Shown: piece by piece, positions 16,354 through 23,575 of the stretch
Layout: each line of letters begins with the position of its first letter
Numbering within the stretch: position 1 is the first letter of the stretch
Source: Alphaproteobacteria bacterium
Lineage (GTDB): Bacteria; Pseudomonadota; Alphaproteobacteria; Puniceispirillales; Puniceispirillaceae
Direction: 5' to 3'
NCBI GenBank assembly: GCA_011526395.1
Contig: WTHW01000088.1
Span: 1 to 23,575 of the forward strand
Length of the DNA: 23,575 nucleotides
Program-made: the position numbers and the translations under genes
The notes under the pieces: model-generated
Database searches by the model: none
Seen by the model: the letters and a program-made list of their open reading frames with translations, nothing else
What the model was told of the DNA's origin: nothing

Positions 16354-18170
16354 AAGAGATTGACCATAATGCCCTCATCTATGTTGCGCTCAGTGAAAAG
16401 GGATTTGCCCTTGGCACTCAATTAGCACAAGAGCTAGGCGGCGAAGTACATGGCCTGAAAAGCCGCATGCCACAAGCAAGTGCTAGTTTTGAGTCAACCA
16501 TTGACCATTTAGTTGAGCTGTTTCTTGCAGGCAGGCCCATTATTGCCATTTGTGCATCAGGCATCATCATACGTGCGCTTGCGCCGTATCTTTCAGATAA
16601 ATGGCAGGATAGCCCTGTTGTCGCGCTAAGCGAGGATGGACAATCTATTGTGCCTTTGATTGGTGGTCATCATGGCGCCATTACCATTGCGCGCAAGATA
16701 GCAGATATCACCTCTGGTCATGCCGCTATTACAACAGCCTCTGATGTTGGCTCTGGCATGGCGCTTGACGAGCCGCCTCACGGATATCAGCTAGCCAATC
16801 CTGAACAAGCCAAGAATATCATGGCCGATATTGTGAATGGTGCCGGGGTGGATATATCAGGCGCTGGTGAGCTGTCAGGGTGGTTGTCAGCTATCAAGCA
16901 AGGCGATGATGTTCGTGTGACGCTTGCGTCTAAACGATGCACGCCGCAACCATCTGAATTGGTGTATTATAAACGAAATATGGTGATCGGTGCGGGCTGT
17001 GCCAGAGGGTGTACAGCGCAAGAATTATCAGACTTATTTCACAACGCAATTCAAGCAGCAGAGATTGACCCTGCCATGATTTCAGCGATTGGCTCGCTTG
17101 ATCTAAAAGCTGACGAGCCAGCCATGCTGTCTTTGGCAACACAACTAAATGTACCGTTTCGCGTCTTTGATAAAGACACGCTCGCAGCCTTATCAGATAA
17201 GGTGACAGACCCGTCAGATATCGTCGAAGCAGAAGTCGGCACGCCATCAGTTAGTGAAGCCTCTGCCTTGGCTTTGGCTGGTGAAGGTGCTGAATTGGTT
17301 GTCACAAAAGTCAAATCAGCCAATGCCACAATCGCCATTGCGAAAATGGCACAATCACAAATATCAGATGCTGGTCGCAAGCCCGGCAAGTTATCGTTAA
17401 TTGGGATAGGGCCTGGTAAGTCTGAATGGCGCACACCAGAAGCAAGCCGCCTGATAGCAGAGGCAGATTTGCTTGTTGGCTACCGCCTCTATATAGATTT
17501 GCTAGGCGCAAGCGCGGCGAAAAAACCTGCCATGCATTTTGCTCTTGGCGAGGAAGAATTGAGATGTCGTACAGCACTCGAAGAAGCAGCGAAGGGCCAA
17601 GATGTGGCTCTTATCTGTTCGGGTGATGCAGGCATTTATGCAATGGGTGCGCTTGTGTTTGAATTGCTTGCTAGAGCCGAAGATGATGGCGGTGTGAGTG
17701 AGGGTGCCAAGCGTGTTGAGGTTATCACAGCACCCGGCATATCAGCCTTGCAAGCCGCCGCCGCGCGTTCTGGCGCTGTATTGGGTCATGATTTCTGCAC
17801 GATTTCATTATCTGATTTGCTAACGCCGTGGGAGGTCATCGAACAAAGACTTCATGGTGCAGGCGCAGGTGATTTTGTTATTGCATTCTATAACCCTGTC
17901 TCAATGCGTCGCAAAACACAGCTTGCGCGCGCCAAAGATATTTTAATGCAATATCGTGGCGGTGATGTTCCTGTGCTATTGGCAAGTAATCTTGGCCGTG
18001 TTCAAGAAAAGCTAACTTACCGTACGCTTGCAAGCCTTGATGTGAACGAGGTGGATATGCTCACAGTTGTCATGATTGGCTCATCACAATCACGGCATGT
18101 CAATTTAGGGCGCGCTGAGGCCATTTACACGCCGCGCGGCTATGCCAAACATTTGGATAAGGACAAGTAA
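16344..18170 (+). CDS. cobJ: CbiG-CobJ fusion: cobalt-precorrin-5A hydrolase fused to precorrin-3B C17-methyltransferase
   Basis: A 608-residue two-enzyme protein. Residues about 12-145 are the CbiG N-terminal domain, with ICASGIIIRALAPYL and the hallmark GGHHGA (107-112) near its end. About 150-205 is a short middle segment. About 213-335 is the CbiG C-terminal (CobE-like) domain, with VIGAGCARGCTAQEL and TVxSEASAL-type residues. From 348 to the end is CobJ/CbiH, with SLIGIGPGKSEWRTPEA, CSGDAGIYAMG, APGISALQAAAARSGA, FYNPVSMRRK and NLGR. CbiG opens the delta-lactone of cobalt-precorrin-5A; CobJ/CbiH methylates C17 and contracts the ring. Its ATG overlaps cobI by 10 bases with an AAAGGT box. 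A full CbiG argues for the early-cobalt route, since aerobic organisms usually keep only the CobE part. Confidence 0.94.
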   Translation: MALKEIDHNALIYVALSEKGFALGTQLAQELGGEVHGLKSRMPQASASFESTIDHLVELFLAGRPIIAICASGIIIRALAPYLSDKWQDSPVVALSEDGQSIVPLIGGHHGAITIARKIADITSGHAAITTASDVGSGMALDEPPHGYQLANPEQAKNIMADIVNGAGVDISGAGELSGWLSAIKQGDDVRVTLASKRCTPQPSELVYYKRNMVIGAGCARGCTAQELSDLFHNAIQAAEIDPAMISAIGSLDLKADEPAMLSLATQLNVPFRVFDKDTLAALSDKVTDPSDIVEAEVGTPSVSEASALALAGEGAELVVTKVKSANATIAIAKMAQSQISDAGRKPGKLSLIGIGPGKSEWRTPEASRLIAEADLLVGYRLYIDLLGASAAKKPAMHFALGEEELRCRTALEEAAKGQDVALICSGDAGIYAMGALVFELLARAEDDGGVSEGAKRVEVITAPGISALQAAAARSGAVLGHDFCTISLSDLLTPWEVIEQRLHGAGAGDFVIAFYNPVSMRRKTQLARAKDILMQYRGGDVPVLLASNLGRVQEKLTYRTLASLDVNEVDMLTVVMIGSSQSRHVNLGRAEAIYTPRGYAKHLDKDK

Positions 18171-18174
18171 TATT

Positions 18175-18954
18175 ATGACAGTTTATTTTATTGGCGCTGG
18201 ACCCGGCGCACCAGACCTGATCACTGTCAGAGGTTTGAATTTAATCAAATCATGCCCTGTCTGTTTATACGCAGGCTCGCTTGTACCAGAAGCTGTGGTG
18301 GCAGAGGCACCATCTGACGGGTCGGTGATGGATACTGCCTCTTTGACACTTGATGATATTATGAAGCTTGTGAAAGAAGCGCATGATAAGGGGCAAGATG
18401 TGGCTCGTGTTCATTCAGGTGACCCATCTTTATATGGCGCCATCGCAGAACAAATCAGACGCTTGAATGAGATGGAAATTCCTTTTGAAATTTGCCCCGG
18501 CGTGCCAGCTTATGCGGCGGCCGCTGCTGCAATGGGAACAGAATTAACCATACCAGAAGTTGCGCAATCTATTATTCTGACCAGAACAGCTATGCAGTCA
18601 TCTGCCATGCCAGAGGGTGAGGATTTGGAAACGCTTGGGGCAACAGGTGCCACATTGGCAATTCATTTATCGGTGCGTAATTTGCGTGAAATTGAACGTG
18701 TCCTTACTCCAAAATATGGTGCAGATTGTCCAGTGGTTGTTGCCTATCGTGTTGGCTGGCCAGATGAAGAATTCATTCATGGCACATTATCTGACATCAG
18801 ACAAAAAGTAAGAGAATCCAAGATCACAAGAACAGCTCTAATCTTTGTTGGTCGTGCGCTTGGCTATGCTGGCGGGTTCCGTGATTCTGTTTTATATGAT
18901 GCAGATCACGTACATGTGCTTCGCACTGAAAAGGGCAGAGCGCTAGGCGACTAG
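18175..18954 (+). CDS. cobM: Precorrin-4 C11-methyltransferase
   Basis: SAM-dependent enzyme methylating C11 of (cobalt-)precorrin-4. The 259-residue protein begins MTVYFIGAGPGAPDLIT, the typical CobM/CbiF start, and has CLYAGSLVP, ARVHSGDPSLYGA, ICPGVPAYAAAAAAMG, LTRTAMQSSAMP, AIHLSVRN and VVVAYRVGWPDE. ATG 18175 was preferred over an upstream in-frame codon because it begins the first strand; an AAGGA box lies upstream, within the end of the previous gene. It is four bases after cobJ and ends the second operon. Only one base separates its stop from the stop of cobB on the other strand. Confidence 0.95.
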   Translation: MTVYFIGAGPGAPDLITVRGLNLIKSCPVCLYAGSLVPEAVVAEAPSDGSVMDTASLTLDDIMKLVKEAHDKGQDVARVHSGDPSLYGAIAEQIRRLNEMEIPFEICPGVPAYAAAAAAMGTELTIPEVAQSIILTRTAMQSSAMPEGEDLETLGATGATLAIHLSVRNLREIERVLTPKYGADCPVVVAYRVGWPDEEFIHGTLSDIRQKVRESKITRTALIFVGRALGYAGGFRDSVLYDADHVHVLRTEKGRALGD

Positions 18955-18955
18955 T

Positions 18956-20239
18956 TTAAATAATGTGGCAATATGAGCCACAAACAGAGCCATTGATAAG
19001 CCCCGTCTTTCCCAACGGATTGCTAGCAGCGTCTTGCGCTTCAAACAGATGATCACCAGTTTCTGTGATGGTGGTTGTGAAGTGAAATTCATGACCATAG
19101 GCGATTTGCGGCAAATAGGCGGGTGCCTTTGCAGCAGTTGTCAGGCGCCGATAGCCAAGATGCCTTTGCCTCTTTTGATAAGATGTGACAAGCCCCAATA
19201 AGCCAGCCATCTGATAAGATGTGCCATCTTTATCAATGATTGCCTCACCTAGCGTCATATAGCCGCCGCATTCACCATATATCGGCACTTGTTTGTTTGC
19301 TAAGGCTCTGAGGCTGTTAAAAAACAGCTGGTTATTTGCCAATCTTGGGAGATGTAATTCAGGGTAGCCGCCGGGTAAATAAACAAATCCGGTATCCTTA
19401 TCAATTGCCTCATTACCAAGTGCTGAGATGAAATTTATATCCGCACCTGCTCTGTGCCAATTATCAATTTGATGCTGGTAGGTGAACCCAAAAGCTTCAT
19501 CACGAATAACAGTAATTTTTTGAGCAGGTGGTGGTGAGATATGGATATCTGCCGCCTGTGGCAATGCGCCAAAGGCCGACATGATGCCATTAAGATCACA
19601 AGAATCGCCGATAATTTGCCCGGCCTTATTTATAAAATTTGACCATGAGGGGTCTGCTTGCAACTCTGCCATTTGCACAAGCCCAAGATGACGAGATGGC
19701 ACTTTTAAGGCATCATCTGTTGGCACTGCTCCATAACAGCGCAACCCCTCATCTGATAAAACAGTTTCAATCAGATTGGCATGACGCTCTGAGCCAACTT
19801 CATTCAGAATAACGCCTTTTATAAGAGGTTGTAATTTTTTCAAAGCAGCAGCTATATAGCCAGCTGTTTGGGATTGGCCTCTCACATTCATGATAAGGAT
19901 AACAGGCAAACCCAACTGGGCTGCTAGCGTGGAGGTTGATACATTTAATCCAACAGCACCATCAAATAATCCCATAACCCCTTCGATCAGAAGATTATGT
20001 GCTGGCGTATGCGCTGCATAATATTTTAGCTGGGCTACATCCATCGCAAAGGGGTCAAGGTTGACAGACTGTATCCCGCAAGCCGCTTGATGAAAGGCAG
20101 GGTCAATATAATCAGGGCCAGTCTTGGCGCCCATAATATCATGGCCTTTGGCTGAAAGAGCAGCTAGCAAGCCGGTTGTGATAAGTGTCTTGCCAGCATT
20201 TGAGCTTGCCGCGCCAAGTATGAGGCCATTTTGTGCCAT
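18956..20239 (-). CDS. cobB: Cobyrinic/hydrogenobyrinic acid a,c-diamide synthase
   Basis: ATP- and glutamine-dependent amidation of the a and c acetates, the step before cobalt adenosylation. The 427-residue protein has an N-terminal ATPase domain with P-loop GAASSNAGKT (9-18), GPDYIDPAFH (41-50) and EGVMGLFDG (86-94). The C-terminal glutaminase domain has LPGGYPELH (288-296), YGECGGYMTL with Cys324, and a final GSYCHII with His425. The protein ends only two residues after that histidine, at the edge of the convergent cobM gene. This is short but keeps the triad residue. CobB (metal-free substrate) and CbiA (cobalt substrate) are the same family, so the name does not settle the route. The start is five bases after cobA. 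Confidence 0.95.
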   Translation of the reverse strand: MAQNGLILGAASSNAGKTLITTGLLAALSAKGHDIMGAKTGPDYIDPAFHQAACGIQSVNLDPFAMDVAQLKYYAAHTPAHNLLIEGVMGLFDGAVGLNVSTSTLAAQLGLPVILIMNVRGQSQTAGYIAAALKKLQPLIKGVILNEVGSERHANLIETVLSDEGLRCYGAVPTDDALKVPSRHLGLVQMAELQADPSWSNFINKAGQIIGDSCDLNGIMSAFGALPQAADIHISPPPAQKITVIRDEAFGFTYQHQIDNWHRAGADINFISALGNEAIDKDTGFVYLPGGYPELHLPRLANNQLFFNSLRALANKQVPIYGECGGYMTLGEAIIDKDGTSYQMAGLLGLVTSYQKRQRHLGYRRLTTAAKAPAYLPQIAYGHEFHFTTTITETGDHLFEAQDAASNPLGKTGLINGSVCGSYCHII

Positions 20240-20244
20240 TTTGA

Positions 20245-21123
20245 TTAGGCGCTATCTGCTTGTGCGCGCACACCAAGCGGATCTAAATTACGCGGCGCAA
20301 TGCCTTGTGCTTGTGACATCCAATCAAGGCATTGACGCATCAATGTGACCTTGCCGATACAGATAATCGATGGCGGCTTCATATCTGATTGAGCGGCATC
20401 TTTGGCGGCATCTATCAAGCTTGTTTCTAAAATGCGCATATCTGCTTGTGTGGCGTTGCTAACAATCGCAACAGGCTCATGTGGATCACGCCCAGCTGAA
20501 ATCAGCTTTTCTGCAATCTCTGGCAGATGTTTCATTGCCATATACATAACGATGACCTGACTGCCATCTGCAATGCCCTGCCAATTTATAGCAGAGGGCG
20601 CAAGACCTGTGCGGTCATGACCTGATAGGAATGTGACAGCTTGGTTAACATCGCGGTGTGTGACAGGGATGCCAGCATAGGCAAGGCCACCTATGCCAGC
20701 TGAAATGCCGGGTACAATGCGAATAGGAATACCTGCCTGAACAAGAGTTTGCGCTTCTTCGCCGCCTCTGCCAAAGACGAAAGGATCGCCGCCTTTAAGA
20801 CGCAATACCCGCTTGCCAGCTCGCGCTAGCTCAATTAGGCGCATTGAAATATCGCGCTGCAAAGGAGATGGCTTCCCCCCTCTTTTGCCAGCATATTCAA
20901 TTTCAGCAGCTGGATTCGCCCATTGCAAAATATGCTCATCTACAAGCGCATCATAGACAATAACATCAGCCTGCCTGAGGGCGTTGAGCGCATGAAGTGT
21001 CAACAAGCCGGGATCGCCCGGACCACCGCCAACAAGCCATACCCACCCTTTTTCAAGTGTTGGCCAGCCATCCTTTGCCAAAGCAGGCAAATCAGGCTTG
21101 ATATAGTCTTGATTGTCAGTCAT
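20245..21123 (-). CDS. cobA: Uroporphyrinogen-III C-methyltransferase (SUMT)
   Basis: Methylates uroporphyrinogen III at C2 and C7 to precorrin-2, the first committed step toward B12 and siroheme. The 292-residue protein has VWLVGGGPGDPGLLT, VIVYDALVD, AGKRGGKPSPLQRDI, VLRLKGGDPFVFGRGGEE, VPGISAGIGGLAYAGIPVTHRD and VIVMYMAMKHL, all characteristic of SUMT. It is a stand-alone methylase: no CysG-like dehydrogenase/ferrochelatase domain is attached, so oxidation of precorrin-2 must be encoded elsewhere. It heads a two-gene operon with cobB (5-base gap). It diverges from cbiD across a 152-base region. Confidence 0.97.
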   Translation of the reverse strand: MTDNQDYIKPDLPALAKDGWPTLEKGWVWLVGGGPGDPGLLTLHALNALRQADVIVYDALVDEHILQWANPAAEIEYAGKRGGKPSPLQRDISMRLIELARAGKRVLRLKGGDPFVFGRGGEEAQTLVQAGIPIRIVPGISAGIGGLAYAGIPVTHRDVNQAVTFLSGHDRTGLAPSAINWQGIADGSQVIVMYMAMKHLPEIAEKLISAGRDPHEPVAIVSNATQADMRILETSLIDAAKDAAQSDMKPPSIICIGKVTLMRQCLDWMSQAQGIAPRNLDPLGVRAQADSA

Positions 21124-21142
21124 CTAACCAGTAACTCTTTTT

Positions 21143-21156
21143 AATAGGCGCCTATT
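21143..21156. promoter_or_regulatory. Perfect palindrome in the cobA/cbiD divergent region (possible operator)
   Basis: AATAGGCGCCTATT is a perfect 14-bp palindrome 20 bases upstream of the cobA start. It is followed within two bases by a second palindrome. Its position overlaps the expected leader or promoter of cobA-cobB. Confidence 0.4.
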
Positions 21157-21157
21157 G

Positions 21158-21174
21158 ATTTGTTATTAACAAAT
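21158..21174. promoter_or_regulatory. Second perfect inverted repeat in the cobA/cbiD divergent region
   Basis: ATTTGTT-ATT-AACAAAT is a 7-bp inverted repeat with a 3-base centre. A weak + strand pair, TTGTTA (21160-21165) and TCTAGT (21183-21188) with 17-base spacing, would place this repeat over the -35 element of a cbiD-cobK promoter. That fits repressor control but is only a guess from position. Confidence 0.35.
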
Positions 21175-21275
21175 TAGACAAGTCTAGTCTTGCCATTGTA
21201 TCATCTTTCTTGTGATGTGCCATAAATGGTTGTTATGGCAAACCACTATTTTCATTTGCTTGCGGGAGCAATTTC

Positions 21276-22358
21276 ATGGCCAGAGTTTTAACAACCAATC
21301 TTCGTTTTGGCTGGACGACAGGCACATGCGCAACCGCAGCAATTACAGCATCATATACCGCTCTGATGACAGGCAAGTTTCCGAAAAGCGTCAATATTGA
21401 GACGCCTAGCGGCAAAACAGCATCGCTAGATGTAACAGAGACAAGTTTAGAGGAAAATGTCGCAATTTCTGGCATCATCAAAGATGCAGGAGATGATCCT
21501 GATGTGACGCATGGCGCCTTGATTCTGGGCGAAGTATCCTTTGGTAGAGCAGGACAAGGTGTACGTTTTTTGCAAGGCAAGGGCGTTGGCACAATTACCA
21601 AAGCAGGCCTTCCGATAGAAGTTGGTGAGCCTGCCATTAATCCTGTGCCACGCCAGATGATGACAGATGCTATCGCATCACTTGCCAATAATCTTGGCGG
21701 CTCTCAAGATGTCGACATTACAATTCATGTGCGCGATGGCGAGCAAATTGCATTAAAGACTTGGAATCCCCGTCTTGGCATTACAGGCGGCATTTCAATA
21801 CTTGGCACATCTGGCGTTGTGCGGCCATTTTCATGCGCAGCGTGGATTGCATCTATTCATCGCGGGATAGATGTGGCGCGCGCAAATGGTATTGGTCACG
21901 CACTTGGTGCCACGGGCAATCAATCAGAAGCATTGGCAAAGAGCCGCTATGATTTTGATGATATTGCCTGTTTGGATATGGGTGATTTTGTTGGGGGCTT
22001 GCTGAAATATTTGCGGAAAAATCCCATCCCAAAAATCACGCTCGCAGGTGGGTTTGCAAAATTTACCAAATTAGCGCAAGGCGCGATTGATTTGCATTCT
22101 GCACGCAGTCAGGTGGATTTCAAATTATTGGCTGATTGGGGAGATTCTTGTGGCATGGACCATGAAGCAATCCTAAAGGCGAATAGTGCATTAGAGGTGT
22201 TGCAGTCTGCCTCTGAGGAGCAGAAACAAGCCTTATGTCAGATTATCTCTCAAAGAGCGCATGAAAAAGTGAAGGGACTTTTAAGAGATACTGATATAGA
22301 AGTTGAGATATTATTGGTGTCACGTGATGGCACCTTTCTCTCAGATTATAAAGGGTAG
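21276..22358 (+). CDS. cbiD: Cobalt-precorrin-5B C1-methyltransferase
   Basis: SAM-dependent C1 methylation in the early-cobalt pathway; it is unrelated to CobF, which does this step together with deacetylation in the aerobic pathway. The 360-residue protein shows FGWTTGTCATAAITASY near the N-terminus, GPGVGT-like KGVGTITKAGLPI, PAINPVPRQMM, LGITGGISILGTSGVVRPFS, GDFVGGLLKY and the LAGGFAKFTKLAQGAIDLHS block with D/H residues typical of the family. The start ATG follows GGGAG. It begins a two-gene operon with cobK (5-base gap). Its presence with CbiX and CbiG supports cobalt being present during ring methylation. Confidence 0.96.
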   Translation: MARVLTTNLRFGWTTGTCATAAITASYTALMTGKFPKSVNIETPSGKTASLDVTETSLEENVAISGIIKDAGDDPDVTHGALILGEVSFGRAGQGVRFLQGKGVGTITKAGLPIEVGEPAINPVPRQMMTDAIASLANNLGGSQDVDITIHVRDGEQIALKTWNPRLGITGGISILGTSGVVRPFSCAAWIASIHRGIDVARANGIGHALGATGNQSEALAKSRYDFDDIACLDMGDFVGGLLKYLRKNPIPKITLAGGFAKFTKLAQGAIDLHSARSQVDFKLLADWGDSCGMDHEAILKANSALEVLQSASEEQKQALCQIISQRAHEKVKGLLRDTDIEVEILLVSRDGTFLSDYKG

Positions 22359-22363
22359 GTGGC

Positions 22364-23149
22364 ATGAGCCAAAAATGGTTAGTGCTTGGCGGCACAAAAG
22401 AGGCGCGTGATTTTATTTCCCATTGGCAAAATGACCGACAAATACAGATTGTGCTATCTCTGGCAGGTGTCACATCGAACGCACCTGATTTTCATGTTGA
22501 AACGCGTGTTGGCGGCTTTTCATCCATCCAAGATGATGGCACAGAAATAGATGGTGCTACAGGCATGGAAACATACCTGCTTGATAATGGCATCACAGCT
22601 GTCATCGATATCACGCATCCTTTTGCCGCACAGATTAGTGCCAATGCAAGACAAGCGGCAAATAAAGCCGATGTCACTTATCTTCAATATCTGCGGGCGC
22701 CATGGCAGCCCCTAAAGGGAGATTATTGGCATTATCACGAGAGTTGGGATGCGTTATTTGATGCCGTGAAAACAAAACATTTATTTCTTGCAGGTGGGCA
22801 TGAAGCCTTATCACACTTACCTGCCACTTATTCACAGAAGATAACCGCACGCATGATTGAGCCACCTAAAATGGCGCTTCAGGATTTGCCAGAAAAATTG
22901 GATATCATGTTGGCCAAACCACTAGCAAAGGCCGCAGAAGAAGAAGCTTTATTTCGCAAGTTGCGTGTAACAGCCATTGCAGTAAAATTATCAGGTGGCA
23001 AGGCAAGCGCTGGTAAATTAGCAGCAGCGCGTGCTCTTGGTCTTGATGTTCATCTTGTCAAAAGGCCAGACTATCCAGATGGGTGGTTTGATAATATGCA
23101 AAAATTGCATAGGCATTTGCGCGTGATGATCACAAAAAATAAGGCTTAA
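22364..23149 (+). CDS. cobK: Precorrin-6A reductase (CobK/CbiJ)
   Basis: NADPH-dependent reduction of the macrocycle of (cobalt-)precorrin-6A to 6B. The 261-residue protein begins with a nucleotide-binding-like LVLGGTKEARDF, then VETRVGGFSS, a characteristic VIDITHPFAAQISANA block, FLAGGHEALSH, MIEPPK and TAIAVKLSGGKASAGKLAAAR, ending HLVKRPDYP. Length is typical for the family. ATG 22364 lies five bases after cbiD with a GGTGG-type box overlapping the end of cbiD. The stop overlaps by four bases that of the convergent gene. CobK and CbiJ are the same family, so the metal state of the substrate is not indicated. Confidence 0.95.
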   Translation: MSQKWLVLGGTKEARDFISHWQNDRQIQIVLSLAGVTSNAPDFHVETRVGGFSSIQDDGTEIDGATGMETYLLDNGITAVIDITHPFAAQISANARQAANKADVTYLQYLRAPWQPLKGDYWHYHESWDALFDAVKTKHLFLAGGHEALSHLPATYSQKITARMIEPPKMALQDLPEKLDIMLAKPLAKAAEEEALFRKLRVTAIAVKLSGGKASAGKLAAARALGLDVHLVKRPDYPDGWFDNMQKLHRHLRVMITKNKA

Positions 23150-23575
23150 TCAAAGCTAGAAGTTGTCATATCTAGGTTAGCTGAAATAGATCCTAGCAGG
23201 CCAGACATTTCAATGCGAACAGGCATAAGGGTATTGCCATTTATCTTGCCCACAAAGATTTTCACCTTTTCAAAATCTAGCTCTTCATCTGGGTCATAGT
23301 CGCTATCTAGTTTATGCCCGCCTAATAATTTGCTAGCTGAGCCGCAAATATATGCTTCTCCAGCATATTGACCATCTTCTTCAGCAGATAAGATTGTTGT
23401 TCCAAGATCTTTCAGAAGAAGCTCAGAGCGTCGTCTGCCATCAAACACACGGTATTTACCGTCACAAAGCCCATTTTTTTCAAGATCTTCAAGGGCTAGC
23501 AACATAGCTGTATAAGGGTCCACTACATTTCTTAGTGTGGCTTTGCGTAAAGGGTGAACTTCGCGTTGTTTTACC
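23146..23575 (-). CDS. DUF3108-type protein, 5' part beyond the window
   Basis: The frame is open to the right edge: upstream of the GTG at 23523 it continues VHPLRKATLRNV, so that codon is internal and the true start is outside. About 142 residues of the C-terminal part are visible. VDPYTAMLLALEDL, YRVFDGRRRSELLL, a lone Cys in YICGSASKLLGGH, and a closing MPVRIEMSGLLGSISANLDM agree with the DUF3108 family of alphaproteobacteria, whose members are usually exported. The function is unknown. It ends tail-to-tail with cobK, with a 4-base overlap. A link to cobalamin is not indicated beyond position. Confidence 0.75.
   Translation of the reverse strand, partial: VKQREVHPLRKATLRNVVDPYTAMLLALEDLEKNGLCDGKYRVFDGRRRSELLLKDLGTTILSAEEDGQYAGEAYICGSASKLLGGHKLDSDYDPDEELDFEKVKIFVGKINGNTLMPVRIEMSGLLGSISANLDMTTSSFD

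Overview
The window is almost entirely a cobalamin (vitamin B12) biosynthesis locus of a bacterium that is most likely a marine alphaproteobacterium with a compact, AT-leaning genome (SAR116- or roseobacter-like). This placement is inferred from the gene repertoire and protein style (CobW-CobN-CobO-CobQ order, CbiE-CbiT fusion CobL, CbiG-CobJ fusion, long CbiX, a DUF3108 protein) and from very tight gene packing. No sequence search was possible.

Layout: 2-1959 (+) holds the 3' part of a class I fructose-1,6-bisphosphatase and a class II fructose-bisphosphate aldolase. 1956-2822 (-) is an SDR/epimerase-like protein. 2947-11005 (+) is a first cob operon: threonine-phosphate decarboxylase, cobW, cobN, cobO, cobQ. 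11002-11991 (-) is cbiB, with a good sigma70-type promoter. 11992-12316 is the only long non-coding gap; it holds the cbiB promoter and a dense set of nested inverted repeats that could fold as a structured leader RNA on the + strand. 12317-18954 (+) is a second, translationally coupled operon: a small secreted/membrane His-rich protein, cbiX, cobH, cobL, cobI, a cbiG-cobJ fusion, cobM. 18956-21123 (-) is cobA-cobB. 21124-21275 is a divergent promoter region with two perfect palindromes. 21276-23149 (+) is cbiD-cobK. 23146-23575 (-) is the 3' part of a DUF3108-type protein.

How the genes work together: CobA makes precorrin-2. After oxidation to sirohydrochlorin by an enzyme not in this window, CbiX can insert cobalt. 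CobI, CobJ, CobM, CbiG, CbiD, CobK, CobL and CobH then methylate, contract, reduce and rearrange the ring. CobB amidates the a,c side chains, CobO adenosylates cobalt, CobQ amidates b,d,e,g, and the decarboxylase plus CbiB attach aminopropanol phosphate. The set is therefore nearly complete from uroporphyrinogen III to adenosylcobinamide phosphate, and of early-cobalt (CbiX/CbiG/CbiD) type. Yet it also carries CobN, the large subunit of the late-insertion cobaltochelatase, without CobS or CobT. Genes for the lower ligand and nucleotide loop (BluB, CobU/CobP, CobV, CobT) are not here.

No tRNA, rRNA, CRISPR array, insertion sequence or recognisable B12 riboswitch was seen. The most unusual points are the mixed cobalt-insertion repertoire, the structured gap at 12103-12271, the small His-rich exported protein coupled to cbiX, and convergent genes that share stop codons.
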